Made by a program: the position numbers and the translations under genes. A stretch of 64,000 bases of DNA, from contig QKHS01000011.1 in assembly GCA_003249955.1 (NCBI GenBank), positions 1-64,000 of the forward strand. The letters are read 5' to 3'. This DNA is from Bacteroidales bacterium (GTDB lineage: Bacteria > Bacteroidota > Bacteroidia > Bacteroidales > ML635J-15). Positions 42,946 to 53,515 of this stretch are shown here, piece by piece (the first letter of the stretch is position 1; the number at the start of each line of letters is the position of its first letter). The notes under the pieces were generated by a model. It saw only the letters and a program-made list of their open reading frames with translations. It did not search any database and was not told the origin of the DNA.

Positions 42946-45870
42946 CTAGTAATTAAAAACTTCTTCAAGTGTAAGCTCCTTGACATTACCATATTTACTG
43001 AGCAAATTGAAATCAATATCAGATTTATTTCCTACTATTAAAATATCGTAATTTTTATTTTTAATGTGTTCTTCAAAAAACTTATTCACATCATTAAGCG
43101 AATAATTCTTAACGTTTTCATACACATCTTTACGGATATCATAATCTATTCCTCTCTTTTTATTTGATTCATAGGTCCAGAAAATATCTTCTTTAACTAA
43201 TCTTTCCGTGCTCATTTGTTTTATGAGAGCGTCCTTTGAATTTGCAAATGCTTCATCCGATTGGGCAAGTTCATTAAGTAAACCTGTTAAAGCATCAAGA
43301 GCTTCTTTCATTTTGTCAGGCTGTGTGCTTAAAAATCCTGTTACAAAATTTGGTTTTCCTGCTTCTGAAGCCTGACGATATCCGGCATAACAGGAGTAAG
43401 CCAGACTTTTTGCTTCACGGATTTCCTGGAAAACAATACTTGACATTGAGCCTCCGTAATATTCGTTAAACATTGCTGCCGACGGCATCAGGTTTTTATC
43501 AAACTGAACATCTTTGGAAACAACTGCAATCATAGCCTGAACCATATCATAATTGACAAACAAAATCTCGGGTTTGGTGTAATCTTTCTCTTTATAAGTA
43601 ACAGCCTCCGGAATAGCTTTGTAATTACCGGATACATTATGGTTGGCTTTGATTAAATCAGCAACATCTCCTGATTCGCGCGGTCCGTAATAAAATACTT
43701 TATGCTGATAGTTATTCAGATCTTTAATCAATGCTGTAAGTTCTTCAGGATTTGCATTCTTTAAATCCTCTGCACTTATAATGTTTGTAAAAGGAGAATT
43801 TTCTCCATATACTGAATAATTGTAAAGCCCTCCCCAAAGAATCGAATTTTTGTCCAGCTTGCTGTTTAATCGGTTTTTGATAATTCCGTTAACATACTCA
43901 TCGTAAACAGGCTGCTCGGATTTTACTCCCTTGAAAATCTCTTCCATTAGTTTCATTGCAGGCTCAAGATTTTCGTCCAGACCACTGATATAAACATAGC
44001 ATCTGTCTTCTCCTGCAAAAACATTAAAGTCAACACCAAGACGATACCATTCTTTCTGAAGATCGTCGAGGGATTTGTCGTTTGTTCCCAGATATTTAAG
44101 ATAATTTACTGCTATCGGTAAATCGGCATTGTGCTTTTTACCCATCTCAAATATGTAGTACAAGCTGAAAAGGTCATTTGATTCATTCTTAATATAATCA
44201 TACTCCAGTCCTTTTGCCAGTTCTTCGGTTTTAATTTTTTCTTTAAAATCGATAAACACAGGAGAAACGGCTTCCGGTTCTTTTTTCTTGAGTTCTTTAA
44301 CAAATGCCGATTCGGTAGTTCTGTTAATGTTTAAAGGCGTAATTTTAGGTTTCTCAATATGGAAAATATTTTCGTCAACACCTGTTCTTTTATAAACAAC
44401 AACATAATTCTGAGCAAAAAATTCGTTTGCAAAATCAACTAGTTCCTGTTTTGTGATTTTTTGCAAATCATCAATTTCATAAACCCAGTTCTCCCAAGGT
44501 TCACCACTGATAAAATTATTAACAAATGAATAAGCCACATAGTTTCCTTCGATATCTCTTATACGGTTTATTTTCATCTCGTTTATTATAGCTTCAAGCA
44601 ACCACTCGTCAAATTCGCCTTTTTTGATTTTATCAATTTCCGACATAAGCAAGCTTTCTACTTCTTCGAGAGTTTGTCCCTCGCGAGGAGTACCGCCCAT
44701 CTGGAACATTCCGTAATCATTCATTGCCCATGCATAAGCATACGCTGACATAACTTTTTGTTTCTTGACAAGATCAAGGTCCATCAAACCTGCTTTGCCG
44801 TTAGAAAGAATTCCTCCTATAAGTGACAGATAATCTGCTTCTTTCGATTTATTATCCGGAGTACGGTATGCAATAGAAACAAATTCGCGTTCCGGTCCCA
44901 TAACGTCAAATTTTTCAACTTTTGTAACGGGCTCTTCTTGTTCAAATTTAAATTCCGGAATTTCAGGATTTGGTTTCATATCGCCCCAAATCTTATCAAT
45001 CATCTTAACGGTTTCTTCCATATCAAGATCTCCAGACAGACAAATTGCCATATTGTTCGGCACATAGTAATTATCCTTAAACTTCATAATATTTACCATG
45101 GAAGGATTTTTAAGATGCTCGGCTTTACCCAAAACCGAAACTCCGTAAGGATGGTTTTTAAATAATGTTTCCATTATCTTTGTACTGACTTTTCTGCCGT
45201 CACGATCCTGACTCATATTAAATTCTTCAAAAACTGTTTCAAGTTCTGTATGGAAAAGTCTTAATACGAGATTTTCAAATCTTTCTCTTTCTGTAGTAAG
45301 CCAGCGTTCCATTTCGTTTGAAGGAATTTCGTTTACGTAAACAGTTTCTTCGTAAGATGTCCATGCATTGGTTCCTGTTGCCCCGATAAGTGAACATATT
45401 TTGTCGTACTCATTAGCAATTGCATAACCTGATGCAACCTGGGAAACACTGTCAATCTGTGCATATATCCTTTCTTTCTCAGCCGGGTCATCAGTAGCAC
45501 AACGCTCTTCGAACAAATCAGAAAGTTCTGCAATTAACACCTTCTCTTTATCCCAATCCTGTGTTGCAATTTTGTCTGTTCCTTTGAACATCATATGCTC
45601 AAAATAATGAGCAAGTCCTGTTGTTTCACGGGGATCATTTTTTGCACCTGCTTTAACTGCGATAAAGGTTTGAATTCGTGGCTGATCTTTGTTTACTGCA
45701 AGATAAATCTTAAGACCGTTTTCCAGTGTGTAAATTCTCGCATTTGTCGGATCTCCTTCTACATATTCGTATGAGTATCCGTTTTTATCTTTTGCTGTTT
45801 TAGTCCGTGTTTTATTTACACAACTTGCCAGCAAAATAACTCCAAGAAAAAGAATCAGAATTTTTTTCAT
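42946..45870 (-). CDS. M16 family zinc metallopeptidase, lipoprotein
   Basis: The 974 residues start with a lipoprotein signal (LGVILLASC, C17). The inverted zinc motif HxxEH is present as H88-YF-E91-H92 in LAHYFEHMMF, with the distal glutamate in ETVFEEFNMS, so the N-terminal half is catalytic. The C-terminal half (from about 530) repeats the M16 fold without HxxEH but keeps the substrate-binding block FVTGFLSTQ. This matches the single-chain, two-half M16 peptidases (pitrilysin/insulinase type). As a lipoprotein it should work in the periplasm or on the outer membrane, clearing peptides. It is terminated separately from its neighbour. Confidence 0.93.
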   Translation of the reverse strand: MKKILILFLGVILLASCVNKTRTKTAKDKNGYSYEYVEGDPTNARIYTLENGLKIYLAVNKDQPRIQTFIAVKAGAKNDPRETTGLAHYFEHMMFKGTDKIATQDWDKEKVLIAELSDLFEERCATDDPAEKERIYAQIDSVSQVASGYAIANEYDKICSLIGATGTNAWTSYEETVYVNEIPSNEMERWLTTERERFENLVLRLFHTELETVFEEFNMSQDRDGRKVSTKIMETLFKNHPYGVSVLGKAEHLKNPSMVNIMKFKDNYYVPNNMAICLSGDLDMEETVKMIDKIWGDMKPNPEIPEFKFEQEEPVTKVEKFDVMGPEREFVSIAYRTPDNKSKEADYLSLIGGILSNGKAGLMDLDLVKKQKVMSAYAYAWAMNDYGMFQMGGTPREGQTLEEVESLLMSEIDKIKKGEFDEWLLEAIINEMKINRIRDIEGNYVAYSFVNNFISGEPWENWVYEIDDLQKITKQELVDFANEFFAQNYVVVYKRTGVDENIFHIEKPKITPLNINRTTESAFVKELKKKEPEAVSPVFIDFKEKIKTEELAKGLEYDYIKNESNDLFSLYYIFEMGKKHNADLPIAVNYLKYLGTNDKSLDDLQKEWYRLGVDFNVFAGEDRCYVYISGLDENLEPAMKLMEEIFKGVKSEQPVYDEYVNGIIKNRLNSKLDKNSILWGGLYNYSVYGENSPFTNIISAEDLKNANPEELTALIKDLNNYQHKVFYYGPRESGDVADLIKANHNVSGNYKAIPEAVTYKEKDYTKPEILFVNYDMVQAMIAVVSKDVQFDKNLMPSAAMFNEYYGGSMSSIVFQEIREAKSLAYSCYAGYRQASEAGKPNFVTGFLSTQPDKMKEALDALTGLLNELAQSDEAFANSKDALIKQMSTERLVKEDIFWTYESNKKRGIDYDIRKDVYENVKNYSLNDVNKFFEEHIKNKNYDILIVGNKSDIDFNLLSKYGNVKELTLEEVFNY

Positions 45871-45960
45871 AATGCTTAGTTTTAATTTAGGATTTAAAAT
45901 TAGAAAAAGTTTTAATTACCGTCCGAAAATCTGTGGGTATTAACAAAAGATTAACAAAAC

Positions 45961-45990
45961 AACAGCCGGAAAGTTTCCTCCCCGGCTGTT
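45961..45990 (-). terminator. Terminator of the C10 peptidase gene
   Basis: AACAGCCGG (45961-45969) pairs with CCGGCTGTT (45982-45990), 22 bases past the minus-strand stop at 46012. A TTTTGTTAATC tract follows on the minus strand. Confidence 0.75.
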
Positions 45991-46011
45991 GCGAACAAAA
46001 AGCCAAAACAG

Positions 46012-49000
46012 CTATATTTTAATGAATTTAGATTTTATGGTCTTTTTCCCGACAGTGGTAATTATAAAGTAATATTCCCCTTTGGCCCAGTTGTCAACAT
46101 CAATCAATATCCTGTCTGATTCTTTGTCAAGCTTATAAACAACTTTTCCGTTCAGGTTAAATATTACAAGATCTTCAACAATATCCTCAGCTTCAAAATA
46201 TACTTTATCTGAAACCGGGTTCGGGTAAACACTTATATTGTAATTTTCTGCAAGATCGACAAAATCGCAGACTTCAAAATAGACATTCATGGTATCGGCA
46301 TAAAAACAATGGTCGTCATGTGCGAATAGTGCGACTTCTACCGGATTTAATCCTGTGTAGGTTATTTCAACATGGGTATCTGTATAATGCCAGATGTCCA
46401 CAAACCAGTCGTATGAATTATATGTATAATCAGTACCAAGGTACAGAGTCTCATCAAGGCAAACAGTAGTATCTTCCGGCCATTCAAATCCATGGTCTTC
46501 ATAACTCATTACAATAAGTGAATCTACATCAAAACAACCGATACTGTTGGCAACTGTAAGATAATAAAGCCCGTCTGTTCCGGTGTTAAAATGACTTGTA
46601 TTTTGTCCGTCAGACCAATGGTAGGTATCATAACCTGAAGGGGCATCAAAAATTGCATATGATTGCGGACAATGATATATTGTGTCAAATATATCTATTT
46701 CAGGATTTACTCCTGTAATATCAATAGTACTTGTAACGCTGTCGTGGCAACCGTTAACATCAAAAGAATAAACTGCAACCTGAATATGATTTGTTACCGG
46801 CATAAAGCAATGAGGACCGGGTCCATAGTAGTGGCTTTCCATGCCATCCAGAATATCCCATTCTATTGACACAACACCGGCAGTTTCTCCTGAATAAGTA
46901 AGGCATATTTCATCTCCCTGACAAACTCCGCCTGTTGCAATCATATTGGCCTGAGGCACATCATAAACATCTGTAAACATGTGGTTTGATTCTGCAGTAG
47001 AACTGGTTGTACAACTTAAATCATTTGTTACAATCACATAAATTTCTTCATTATTCCCGGCATTAACAGTAGTATAGGTATCTGAATCCGTTCCTACAGG
47101 CACTCCGTTATGATACCATTGATAAACAGGATTTGAGCCACAATTTACCGGATTAGCAGTATAATGAACAGTAGCCCATTGACAATAAGTACCGGTTTGA
47201 TCGCTTGTTATTGATACGGACGGAGTTATAGCTGAATTCAGCAAAGGATTGTAAAAAGTAACGGTATCGGCACATCCGTCAGAATTATATGCCCAAACAG
47301 ATATCTGCAAAAGGCTTCCCGAAGGGGTAAAACAATGAGGACCTGGACCTGTCAGAATTGTAACAGGACCTCCTTCTGATATTTGCCACTCAACATGATC
47401 GAGCCCATCCGTTTCGCCGGTATATGTAACACATACTTCTTCGTCGATACAATGCCCACCGGTAATATGCATACCGGCTTGCGGAGGTATTGAAACATAT
47501 GTATAAAGGGAATTCGAGACTGCCGTTGCTGAGTTACTGCAATAATAGTCTGAACTTACGACTACGTAAATTTCTTCGTTATCATCAAAATCGTTATCCG
47601 AATAAGTTTCCGAATCTGTTCCGGCCGGCAAGCCCTCCCTATACCATTGATATGACGGATTTGCCCCACAGTTTACAGGTGTAGCCATATAAATAACAGG
47701 ATTCCCCTGACACACAAATGTTGGCTCACTGCCAGCAATGCTTACAGATGGATCAGTTAACGGCAGAACAGTGTGGACAATTTCGTTTGAAGTATCGGAA
47801 ACAGGATTTGCACAATAATAATCGCTGATAACAATAGCCCGAACCGTATCGGTATCAATAAAGCCGTCAAAGCTGAAGTTTTCTGTGTGAACGCTCTGTA
47901 AAATACCGTTAAAATACCATTCTATATATGGATAATAGCCCGAATCTGAAACCGTTGCTGAAAAATTAATAGTAGTCCCTTCGCACATTGGCTCAACACC
48001 GTCTGAACTGATTGTAATTACAGGGCTTAATGTTGGATATACGCTGACTGTAATGCTTGTATCAAGCAGTGTTTCGCACAGTGTAACAGGATCTACGGCA
48101 TAGAAAAGAAATTCTGTAGTTTCATTTATTACAGTTCCGCCTATAGAAATATTTCCTCCGTTTCCTGTTCCAGAAGACGGATGCCATGCTGACAAAGTAT
48201 TATTCCAGACTTTATACTCTATGCCGTTTTGAGAATTTTCAACATTGAAATAAACCAGACCCGAATCGCAGTATAATGTATCTCCGATTACCGAAATATT
48301 AAGTTCCGGGGCATCGTCAAGATAATTTCTTAATAAATATTTTGATTCGTTTGCACAAAGGATATCATCCATAGCTCCATTAAAATACTGAGAAGTTGGC
48401 ATAGAGGAAACAGTTGCCGGTATAACAGGCCCTGCAAATGTCCAATAGCCGTTAAAATCCTGATGTGTTACTGTTGTTGCTATGCTTAAAAACTCCGATC
48501 CGTTGTCAATTTCCATTAATATCCCGGTATCATGTGTGATTAAAATACTGTGCCAGTTTCCGTCATTATACGAATCCGCAGAAGTAAGCTCTGCATCACT
48601 TCCGCCATTGCTCATCCAGTAATGAATTTTTCCGTCATCAGACATATAGACTACTGCTTCCTGAGATGCCGGACTCCACGGATTATTCACAAATGAACTC
48701 AGCATTCCGCCTTCATCTGTCCCGGTTTTAAACCAATATTCCAGGGTAAACTCAGATGGCATCATATCATAATTTGCAGAATATCCCATAACATTAGCCG
48801 AAGTAAAATCTCTTGCCTGCCAGAAATTTCCGTTTCTGTCGTCAGCAGGAAAGAAATCCCAGCAATTAAAAGCATAGTTATTAATTACATCAGTGTTATT
48901 TTCGTCAAATGTGTAATAAAATGATACAGAGTCAGAGGGAACCGGAATTTTCTCTCCGATATCTACGGGAAGAGCATTTACACTAACTTCTATATTGTTT

Positions 49001-51690
49001 AAAGATTCAACTGAACATGAGCCGTTAATGGTGTTAAGCGCATAAATTCCGGGTTCTGTTGCCGGGTATGTATTTCCGTTTGCTCCAGGGATATCTTCTC
49101 CGTTAAGCGTCCACTGAAGAGGATATAAAACGGTATTATCCAGTTCCAGCATCACAGAACCGCCATCGCAGAATTCGGTAAGACCACTGCTCACAATTTG
49201 TGCCGTATCCGGCGGAAAGCTCATACTTACCGTAACGGGATCTGATTGTCCGGCACAGGAATTTTCGACAATTTCCACATAATAAGTTCCGGGAGAATCA
49301 GGAATGAAACTACTCGTATTTTCACCTGAAATTGCAAGTCCGTCTTTGTACCATTGATAATTAGAAAAGCCCCATGATGTCCAGAAGCTCGGGAAGGGAT
49401 CTCCGTCACACAACCCTGTTCCTCCCGAAATATGAATTTCCGGCTCCGGGCATTGAGCAGGCAGGTCTGCTTTTACTCCGTATTCTCCCTGAACCGGTAA
49501 TTTTGAATCCACAACTACAAAATATTCTGTACCTGCAGTAACATAAAAATCTGTAGTGGCTAAAGTGTCTGTTAAATTGGCAAACCAGGTTGAAGCAAGC
49601 CATGTATTCTCGTTGCAAACCGGATAAACCATACATTTCATTTCTCCTGCAATCTTTTCTGTAAAAGAAATTGTTGCCATACCATTATAAGGTGCAACAA
49701 AGCTATGGATTATTTCAGGAGCTGTCATGCCGGTTGCCGTCCAATGATCTTCAACATTGTTTACTCCGTTGAGTTCTGTATTATCATAATACCATACGCC
49801 ATCGGCAAGACTTACTGAAGAAGAACAATCCAGAAGACCGGCAACCGGGACTGTCACCCAGCTAAAGTATTCGTTTTGGTTATCTGCCTCAGGGACAATA
49901 TCGGCTTCATCAACAACATAAATAATGTTTTTGCTTCCGGGAGTCAACCCTGCCGGCATGTCAAGAATTGTGGTAATTACTGCAGAAGACCCGGGAGTAA
50001 GTTCCGGCACAAGGTCTGTGCCCAGATAAGTATCAAATCCCACATCATAAACATTATCATCTGATAAATAATAATTGATAGTATTTGCAACTGCAGTAGT
50101 GTTGCCTATGTTTTTAACCTGACACAGAAAGTTTACATTTTCCTGTTCTGAAACGAGATACTGCGGTGTAACGCTTGCCCCTGTAATTATTAATTCGGCA
50201 TCAATTGTAGGACAAATAACCTCAATATCAAAAACCGGTTCTGCTGCCGAACTACTTTCCACAGCAAGCCAATATGTCCCGGGTTCGGTATCGTCAAGTA
50301 TAAATCCGTTTGTTCCATAAGTAATTAATGAATCCTGATGGGGATGGCTCAAAAGAAATGCATTCAGGCTTCCATCCGAAACATTATTTATTTTCACTCT
50401 GATTCTTCCCGGCAATGTTGTTGTAAAATAATAAACAAGCTCTTTGCCCGGGGCAACCGGATAAGTATTTTTGTAATAGTTTATATAATCATTTCCTGTA
50501 GCAAGATCCTGATTTAAAGGAGCAGCACAACTCAATTCAATTGCCGAAGAAACATCAAGATCTGTAAATAAAGGCGAAGGTATCGCTCCTATTACTGCTG
50601 TCTGGCTGCTATTATAGTTATATGAGCCGGGAGTTAAATCGTTACAATAAAAATATCCGTTGTATGAGCCTCCCCACCCCCAGTTAATGTGAAAATAGTC
50701 AAGTCCCTGATACCCGTCAAACACAAAAGCATGTCCGCTGCTGCTATTGCTTCCTGAATAATAGAAAGGCCGGTTATTATCAATTTCATGCCTTAGTATC
50801 CGGTTCCAGTTATCATTTGAATAGGAGCCTTTTGACAGTAATACAACATTTTTGTAATCAAAATAGTTTTTCATAGCTGTAACCACGTTGTGAGAATATG
50901 CACCTGAGCCTGTAGGTGAATAATTCATACTTACCGAGACTCCACAATGATACATCAATTCTGCAACTTCGGAATTTCCGCTACTGTTTGTCATTGTTGA
51001 ATAACTGTATGTTGCTGCAGAAAAATCGGCACATTGTTCTCCATAAACATAATGGGTATAGCATTTATTTCCAACTCCGACTGACGGGTATTCCATATAA
51101 CGCAGCACCTGAGCCATAGCGGTGGCAACGCATCCTGTATAAACCCTCCCGCACGGGCCTGCGGCATCAACAGGACATTGGGCATTATATCCGCATCCCT
51201 GACTCCATGTGGTTGACAACAACGGAGCAACATCTTTAGCCGGTCTGAATCCAAGATCCCCGCCACTCTGAAATTTTCCGCGCTGTTCAACTGCATCGGG
51301 TAAAGCTGCCAGATCATTTTCTCTTATATAATCAATCTGACCAAAATAATTCTGCATCCAATATGCAAACTCAGGATTCCAGTTTTCTTCTTCAACTACA
51401 GCATATTCATCATAGGAATAAGCAAGAACCGGGACAGTACGTTCTTCTCCTGAAACAATTACAAACCCGCCGTCTGATTCGTTAAAAATATAAACCACAG
51501 GTTGATTGTCTTTCGTTTTCACATAATACTGATTGTCTATGCTTACACTCTTTAAGTCTTTTGAAAGAATTTCTCCGAAGGATTTCTGTGCAATTAATCT
51601 TGCTTCCTCGTAGCTTATCGGTTGGGAATACGTTTTACATAAGGCTCCAATCGTAAGCAATATTGTGATAATTAAAATACTTTTTTTCAT
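46012..51690 (-). CDS. Giant C10 family (streptopain-like) cysteine peptidase with T9SS sorting domain
   Basis: The 1892-residue secreted protein begins with a signal peptide and a Spi-type propeptide (ISYEEARLIAQKSF). The C10 catalytic domain follows (about 155-370), with Cys187 in YTGCVATAMAQ, His320 in GHAFVFDGYQ and the NWGWGG loop. CARDB-like domains (about 510-640), Ig-like modules and a LamG-like region (FTLEYWFKTGTDEGGM) come next. From about 1314, a module pair is repeated (1314-1489 and 1490-1662) with QWYxxGxPxGTDS and GPGPHCF landmarks. The C-terminus (about 1817-1892) is a T9SS type A domain starting NISVYPNPVSDK. It is probably a surface or released protease; substrates are unknown. 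Confidence 0.92.
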   Translation of the reverse strand: MKKSILIITILLTIGALCKTYSQPISYEEARLIAQKSFGEILSKDLKSVSIDNQYYVKTKDNQPVVYIFNESDGGFVIVSGEERTVPVLAYSYDEYAVVEEENWNPEFAYWMQNYFGQIDYIRENDLAALPDAVEQRGKFQSGGDLGFRPAKDVAPLLSTTWSQGCGYNAQCPVDAAGPCGRVYTGCVATAMAQVLRYMEYPSVGVGNKCYTHYVYGEQCADFSAATYSYSTMTNSSGNSEVAELMYHCGVSVSMNYSPTGSGAYSHNVVTAMKNYFDYKNVVLLSKGSYSNDNWNRILRHEIDNNRPFYYSGSNSSSGHAFVFDGYQGLDYFHINWGWGGSYNGYFYCNDLTPGSYNYNSSQTAVIGAIPSPLFTDLDVSSAIELSCAAPLNQDLATGNDYINYYKNTYPVAPGKELVYYFTTTLPGRIRVKINNVSDGSLNAFLLSHPHQDSLITYGTNGFILDDTEPGTYWLAVESSSAAEPVFDIEVICPTIDAELIITGASVTPQYLVSEQENVNFLCQVKNIGNTTAVANTINYYLSDDNVYDVGFDTYLGTDLVPELTPGSSAVITTILDMPAGLTPGSKNIIYVVDEADIVPEADNQNEYFSWVTVPVAGLLDCSSSVSLADGVWYYDNTELNGVNNVEDHWTATGMTAPEIIHSFVAPYNGMATISFTEKIAGEMKCMVYPVCNENTWLASTWFANLTDTLATTDFYVTAGTEYFVVVDSKLPVQGEYGVKADLPAQCPEPEIHISGGTGLCDGDPFPSFWTSWGFSNYQWYKDGLAISGENTSSFIPDSPGTYYVEIVENSCAGQSDPVTVSMSFPPDTAQIVSSGLTEFCDGGSVMLELDNTVLYPLQWTLNGEDIPGANGNTYPATEPGIYALNTINGSCSVESLNNIEVSVNALPVDIGEKIPVPSDSVSFYYTFDENNTDVINNYAFNCWDFFPADDRNGNFWQARDFTSANVMGYSANYDMMPSEFTLEYWFKTGTDEGGMLSSFVNNPWSPASQEAVVYMSDDGKIHYWMSNGGSDAELTSADSYNDGNWHSILITHDTGILMEIDNGSEFLSIATTVTHQDFNGYWTFAGPVIPATVSSMPTSQYFNGAMDDILCANESKYLLRNYLDDAPELNISVIGDTLYCDSGLVYFNVENSQNGIEYKVWNNTLSAWHPSSGTGNGGNISIGGTVINETTEFLFYAVDPVTLCETLLDTSITVSVYPTLSPVITISSDGVEPMCEGTTINFSATVSDSGYYPYIEWYFNGILQSVHTENFSFDGFIDTDTVRAIVISDYYCANPVSDTSNEIVHTVLPLTDPSVSIAGSEPTFVCQGNPVIYMATPVNCGANPSYQWYREGLPAGTDSETYSDNDFDDNEEIYVVVSSDYYCSNSATAVSNSLYTYVSIPPQAGMHITGGHCIDEEVCVTYTGETDGLDHVEWQISEGGPVTILTGPGPHCFTPSGSLLQISVWAYNSDGCADTVTFYNPLLNSAITPSVSITSDQTGTYCQWATVHYTANPVNCGSNPVYQWYHNGVPVGTDSDTYTTVNAGNNEEIYVIVTNDLSCTTSSTAESNHMFTDVYDVPQANMIATGGVCQGDEICLTYSGETAGVVSIEWDILDGMESHYYGPGPHCFMPVTNHIQVAVYSFDVNGCHDSVTSTIDITGVNPEIDIFDTIYHCPQSYAIFDAPSGYDTYHWSDGQNTSHFNTGTDGLYYLTVANSIGCFDVDSLIVMSYEDHGFEWPEDTTVCLDETLYLGTDYTYNSYDWFVDIWHYTDTHVEITYTGLNPVEVALFAHDDHCFYADTMNVYFEVCDFVDLAENYNISVYPNPVSDKVYFEAEDIVEDLVIFNLNGKVVYKLDKESDRILIDVDNWAKGEYYFIITTVGKKTIKSKFIKI

Positions 51691-51837
51691 ATTCTCTGGT
51701 TTTTGGGGATTTTTAATCTTATTCGTAATTATGACGAAATGATTTTGCTTTGGTTGCCAAAAACCTAAAATCTGAAGCAGCCTGATATGATCAGAAACTG
51801 ATTAAATTATTTGCAAATACATAAACTTCTGAGAAAA

Positions 51838-52752
51838 TTAATTTGTCTGAATTTTTTTTCTGAAAAGGAAAAAACCTGTTAATACGGCAAACAACAGACC
51901 TGTTATTACAAAATAAATATCCGAAGATTGTGTTCCAAAAGTGTTTGCATCACTGCCAAGCTTGCCTGTATTTGTAAAATACATTGCCACAACTGCCATT
52001 GAGTTATTGAAGAAATGAGCAAAAACAGCCGGCCATATAGATCCTGAAAAATAAACAAGATAGCCGAAAATCATACCCAGAATAAGCCGTGGAACAAACC
52101 CGTAAAACTGAAAGTGTATGGCTGAAAAAACAAATGCTGCCAAAAATACTGATATGTGAGGATTTTTAAACCATTCGCCGAAATGTTTCTGCAAAACGCC
52201 TCTGAAAAGTAACTCCTCTCCCACAGCAGGTAACATTCCTACCAGCAAAACATTAATAAAAAGATCGAATCCGGTAGTTCCTGAAATCATTAATTCAATA
52301 AGATTTTTTGAAGACTCCTCCATACTTTTCATTTTTTGTTCTATTCCGGTCATACTTTCGGGAAGAGACAAAGACTCATTCCATTGAATAATAATATTCA
52401 TTAATGGCATAAGCGAAAAAAGAAAGAGCGGTATAAGAACATAATACCACAAAGGCGGACTTTTTTTAAGATTTAAAAAAGACTTACCGCTCTGATTAAA
52501 AACAAAACCTATAATTAACGAGGGAATAATAAAACTAAATAAAGAAGAAACGAACTGGAGTATCTTTAAAACATTGATTTCGGCAATATCATTTTTTGTC
52601 AGAGTTCCTGTTCTTTCGAAAATCCCAGGGGCAAAATTCTGGGAAATAACAACATTTATAAATTGACCTGCAACAAAGCATATGAAAATACAAAATATAA
52701 TAATGGCAGATTTCTGGTGAAGCTTCAGGTTATATTGCTGAAATAAACTCAT
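51838..52752 (-). CDS. CPBP (CAAX/ABI) family intramembrane metalloprotease
   Basis: The 304-residue membrane protein carries the CPBP/ABI motifs: motif 1 GEELLFRGVLQ (E179-E180, R184), motif 2 FVFSAIHFQFYG (H213) and motif 3 FAHFFNN (H246). Hydrophobic helices surround them, with an acidic loop near 125-155. Bacterial members cleave membrane substrates or protect against bacteriocins; no partner here indicates which. A -7 element (TAACTTTG, minus strand 52786-52793) lies about 35 bases upstream of the ATG at 52752. Confidence 0.93.
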   Translation of the reverse strand: MSLFQQYNLKLHQKSAIIIFCIFICFVAGQFINVVISQNFAPGIFERTGTLTKNDIAEINVLKILQFVSSLFSFIIPSLIIGFVFNQSGKSFLNLKKSPPLWYYVLIPLFLFSLMPLMNIIIQWNESLSLPESMTGIEQKMKSMEESSKNLIELMISGTTGFDLFINVLLVGMLPAVGEELLFRGVLQKHFGEWFKNPHISVFLAAFVFSAIHFQFYGFVPRLILGMIFGYLVYFSGSIWPAVFAHFFNNSMAVVAMYFTNTGKLGSDANTFGTQSSDIYFVITGLLFAVLTGFFLFRKKIQTN

Positions 52753-52785
52753 TGTTCTGTTTTAAAAATGTTTTCAATAAGGTAA

Positions 52786-52793
52786 CAAAGTTA
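52786..52793 (-). promoter_or_regulatory. Candidate CPBP protease promoter
   Basis: TAACTTTG on the minus strand fits TAnnTTTG, about 35 bases before the start at 52752. Confidence 0.5.
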
Positions 52794-52864
52794 ATAAAAC
52801 CATGTAACAAAACCTCTTTCTGAGAATAGATTTTCCGGCAATAATTTTTTTTAATAAAAATACA

Positions 52865-52872
52865 TATATTTG
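52865..52872 (+). promoter_or_regulatory. Promoter of the 52.9 kb small gene
   Basis: TATATTTG is an exact -7 match, about 30 bases before the TTG start at 52902. No other start codon fits the distance, which supports the TTG. Confidence 0.6.
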
Positions 52873-52901
52873 CAGGTCATTTTAAAAAATATCAACTGGT
52901 T

Positions 52902-53270
52902 TTGAAACGAACACAAAAAGCGATATTATTTTTATTAACTATGTGGATACTGCTTGTAAGTGTATCTGCCTATCGCTTTACAGGTTCAGTTTCCGGCCTT
53001 TCTGACAGTTTCGGATCAGAAGAAGTTTTACTTGCCGGCGATCTTTACAATGGCATATATGTATCAACTCCCAAAATCACATATCCTGATTTATCCAGAT
53101 TAAACAAATTCGATTTTAAATATACCTTTGCTCCCCAATGGCTGAAGGATTTTCACATAAGCATCGGAATTCCCGGTGGGTTATCTTTAAAATCTTATAC
53201 TACAATTATTGAAAGCAGGAACATTTTTAAAGAATCTATGCGGATTTTTCCTTTCCACTTTTTTTTCTGA
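52902..53270 (+). CDS. Small exported protein of unknown function, TTG start
   Basis: The 122 residues start at TTG (52902), giving KRTQKAILFLLTMWILLVSV, a basic-then-hydrophobic leader that is either a signal peptide or a single membrane anchor. An ATG at 52941 lies within the hydrophobic stretch and would remove the basic residues. The rest (GSEEVLLAGDLYNGIYVSTP and KFDFKYTFAPQWLKD) has no motif I recognise. The C-terminus is unusual (FPFHFFF). The exact -7 element nearby supports expression. A 36-residue membrane protein gene follows 78 bases later. Confidence 0.55.
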   Translation: MKRTQKAILFLLTMWILLVSVSAYRFTGSVSGLSDSFGSEEVLLAGDLYNGIYVSTPKITYPDLSRLNKFDFKYTFAPQWLKDFHISIGIPGGLSLKSYTTIIESRNIFKESMRIFPFHFFF

Positions 53271-53348
53271 GTCTGACAATACTTCCCGACTCAAAAGGAG
53301 ATTTTCTCCCTCTTAACATTTTTTATTAATAATAAAATTCAAAATATT

Positions 53349-53459
53349 ATGGACAGCACCAGTTTAATAATGGGTCTGGTGATTTTTCTAATGCTGGCAA
53401 TCCCGGTAATAATACTTGCAAGGTTAGGTAAGTCAGACCCCGATGATAAAAAAGATTGA
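53349..53459 (+). CDS. 36-residue single-pass membrane microprotein
   Basis: ATG at 53349 opens a 36-codon frame ending at TGA 53457-53459. It consists of a short polar start (MDSTSL), one strong hydrophobic helix (IMGLVIFLMLAIPVIILARL) and a charged tail (GKSDPDDKKD) that would lie in the cytoplasm. The hydrophobic helix with an acidic/basic tail is a typical small membrane protein layout. It lies after an exported small protein on the same strand and is followed by a strong terminator, so it may be the second gene of that unit. No similarity is recognised. Confidence 0.55.
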   Translation: MDSTSLIMGLVIFLMLAIPVIILARLGKSDPDDKKD

Positions 53460-53515
53460 TCTGTAATCGTGACAATACCAAATAATTTTGTTACAGATCT
53501 TTGTAGTGATGTGTT

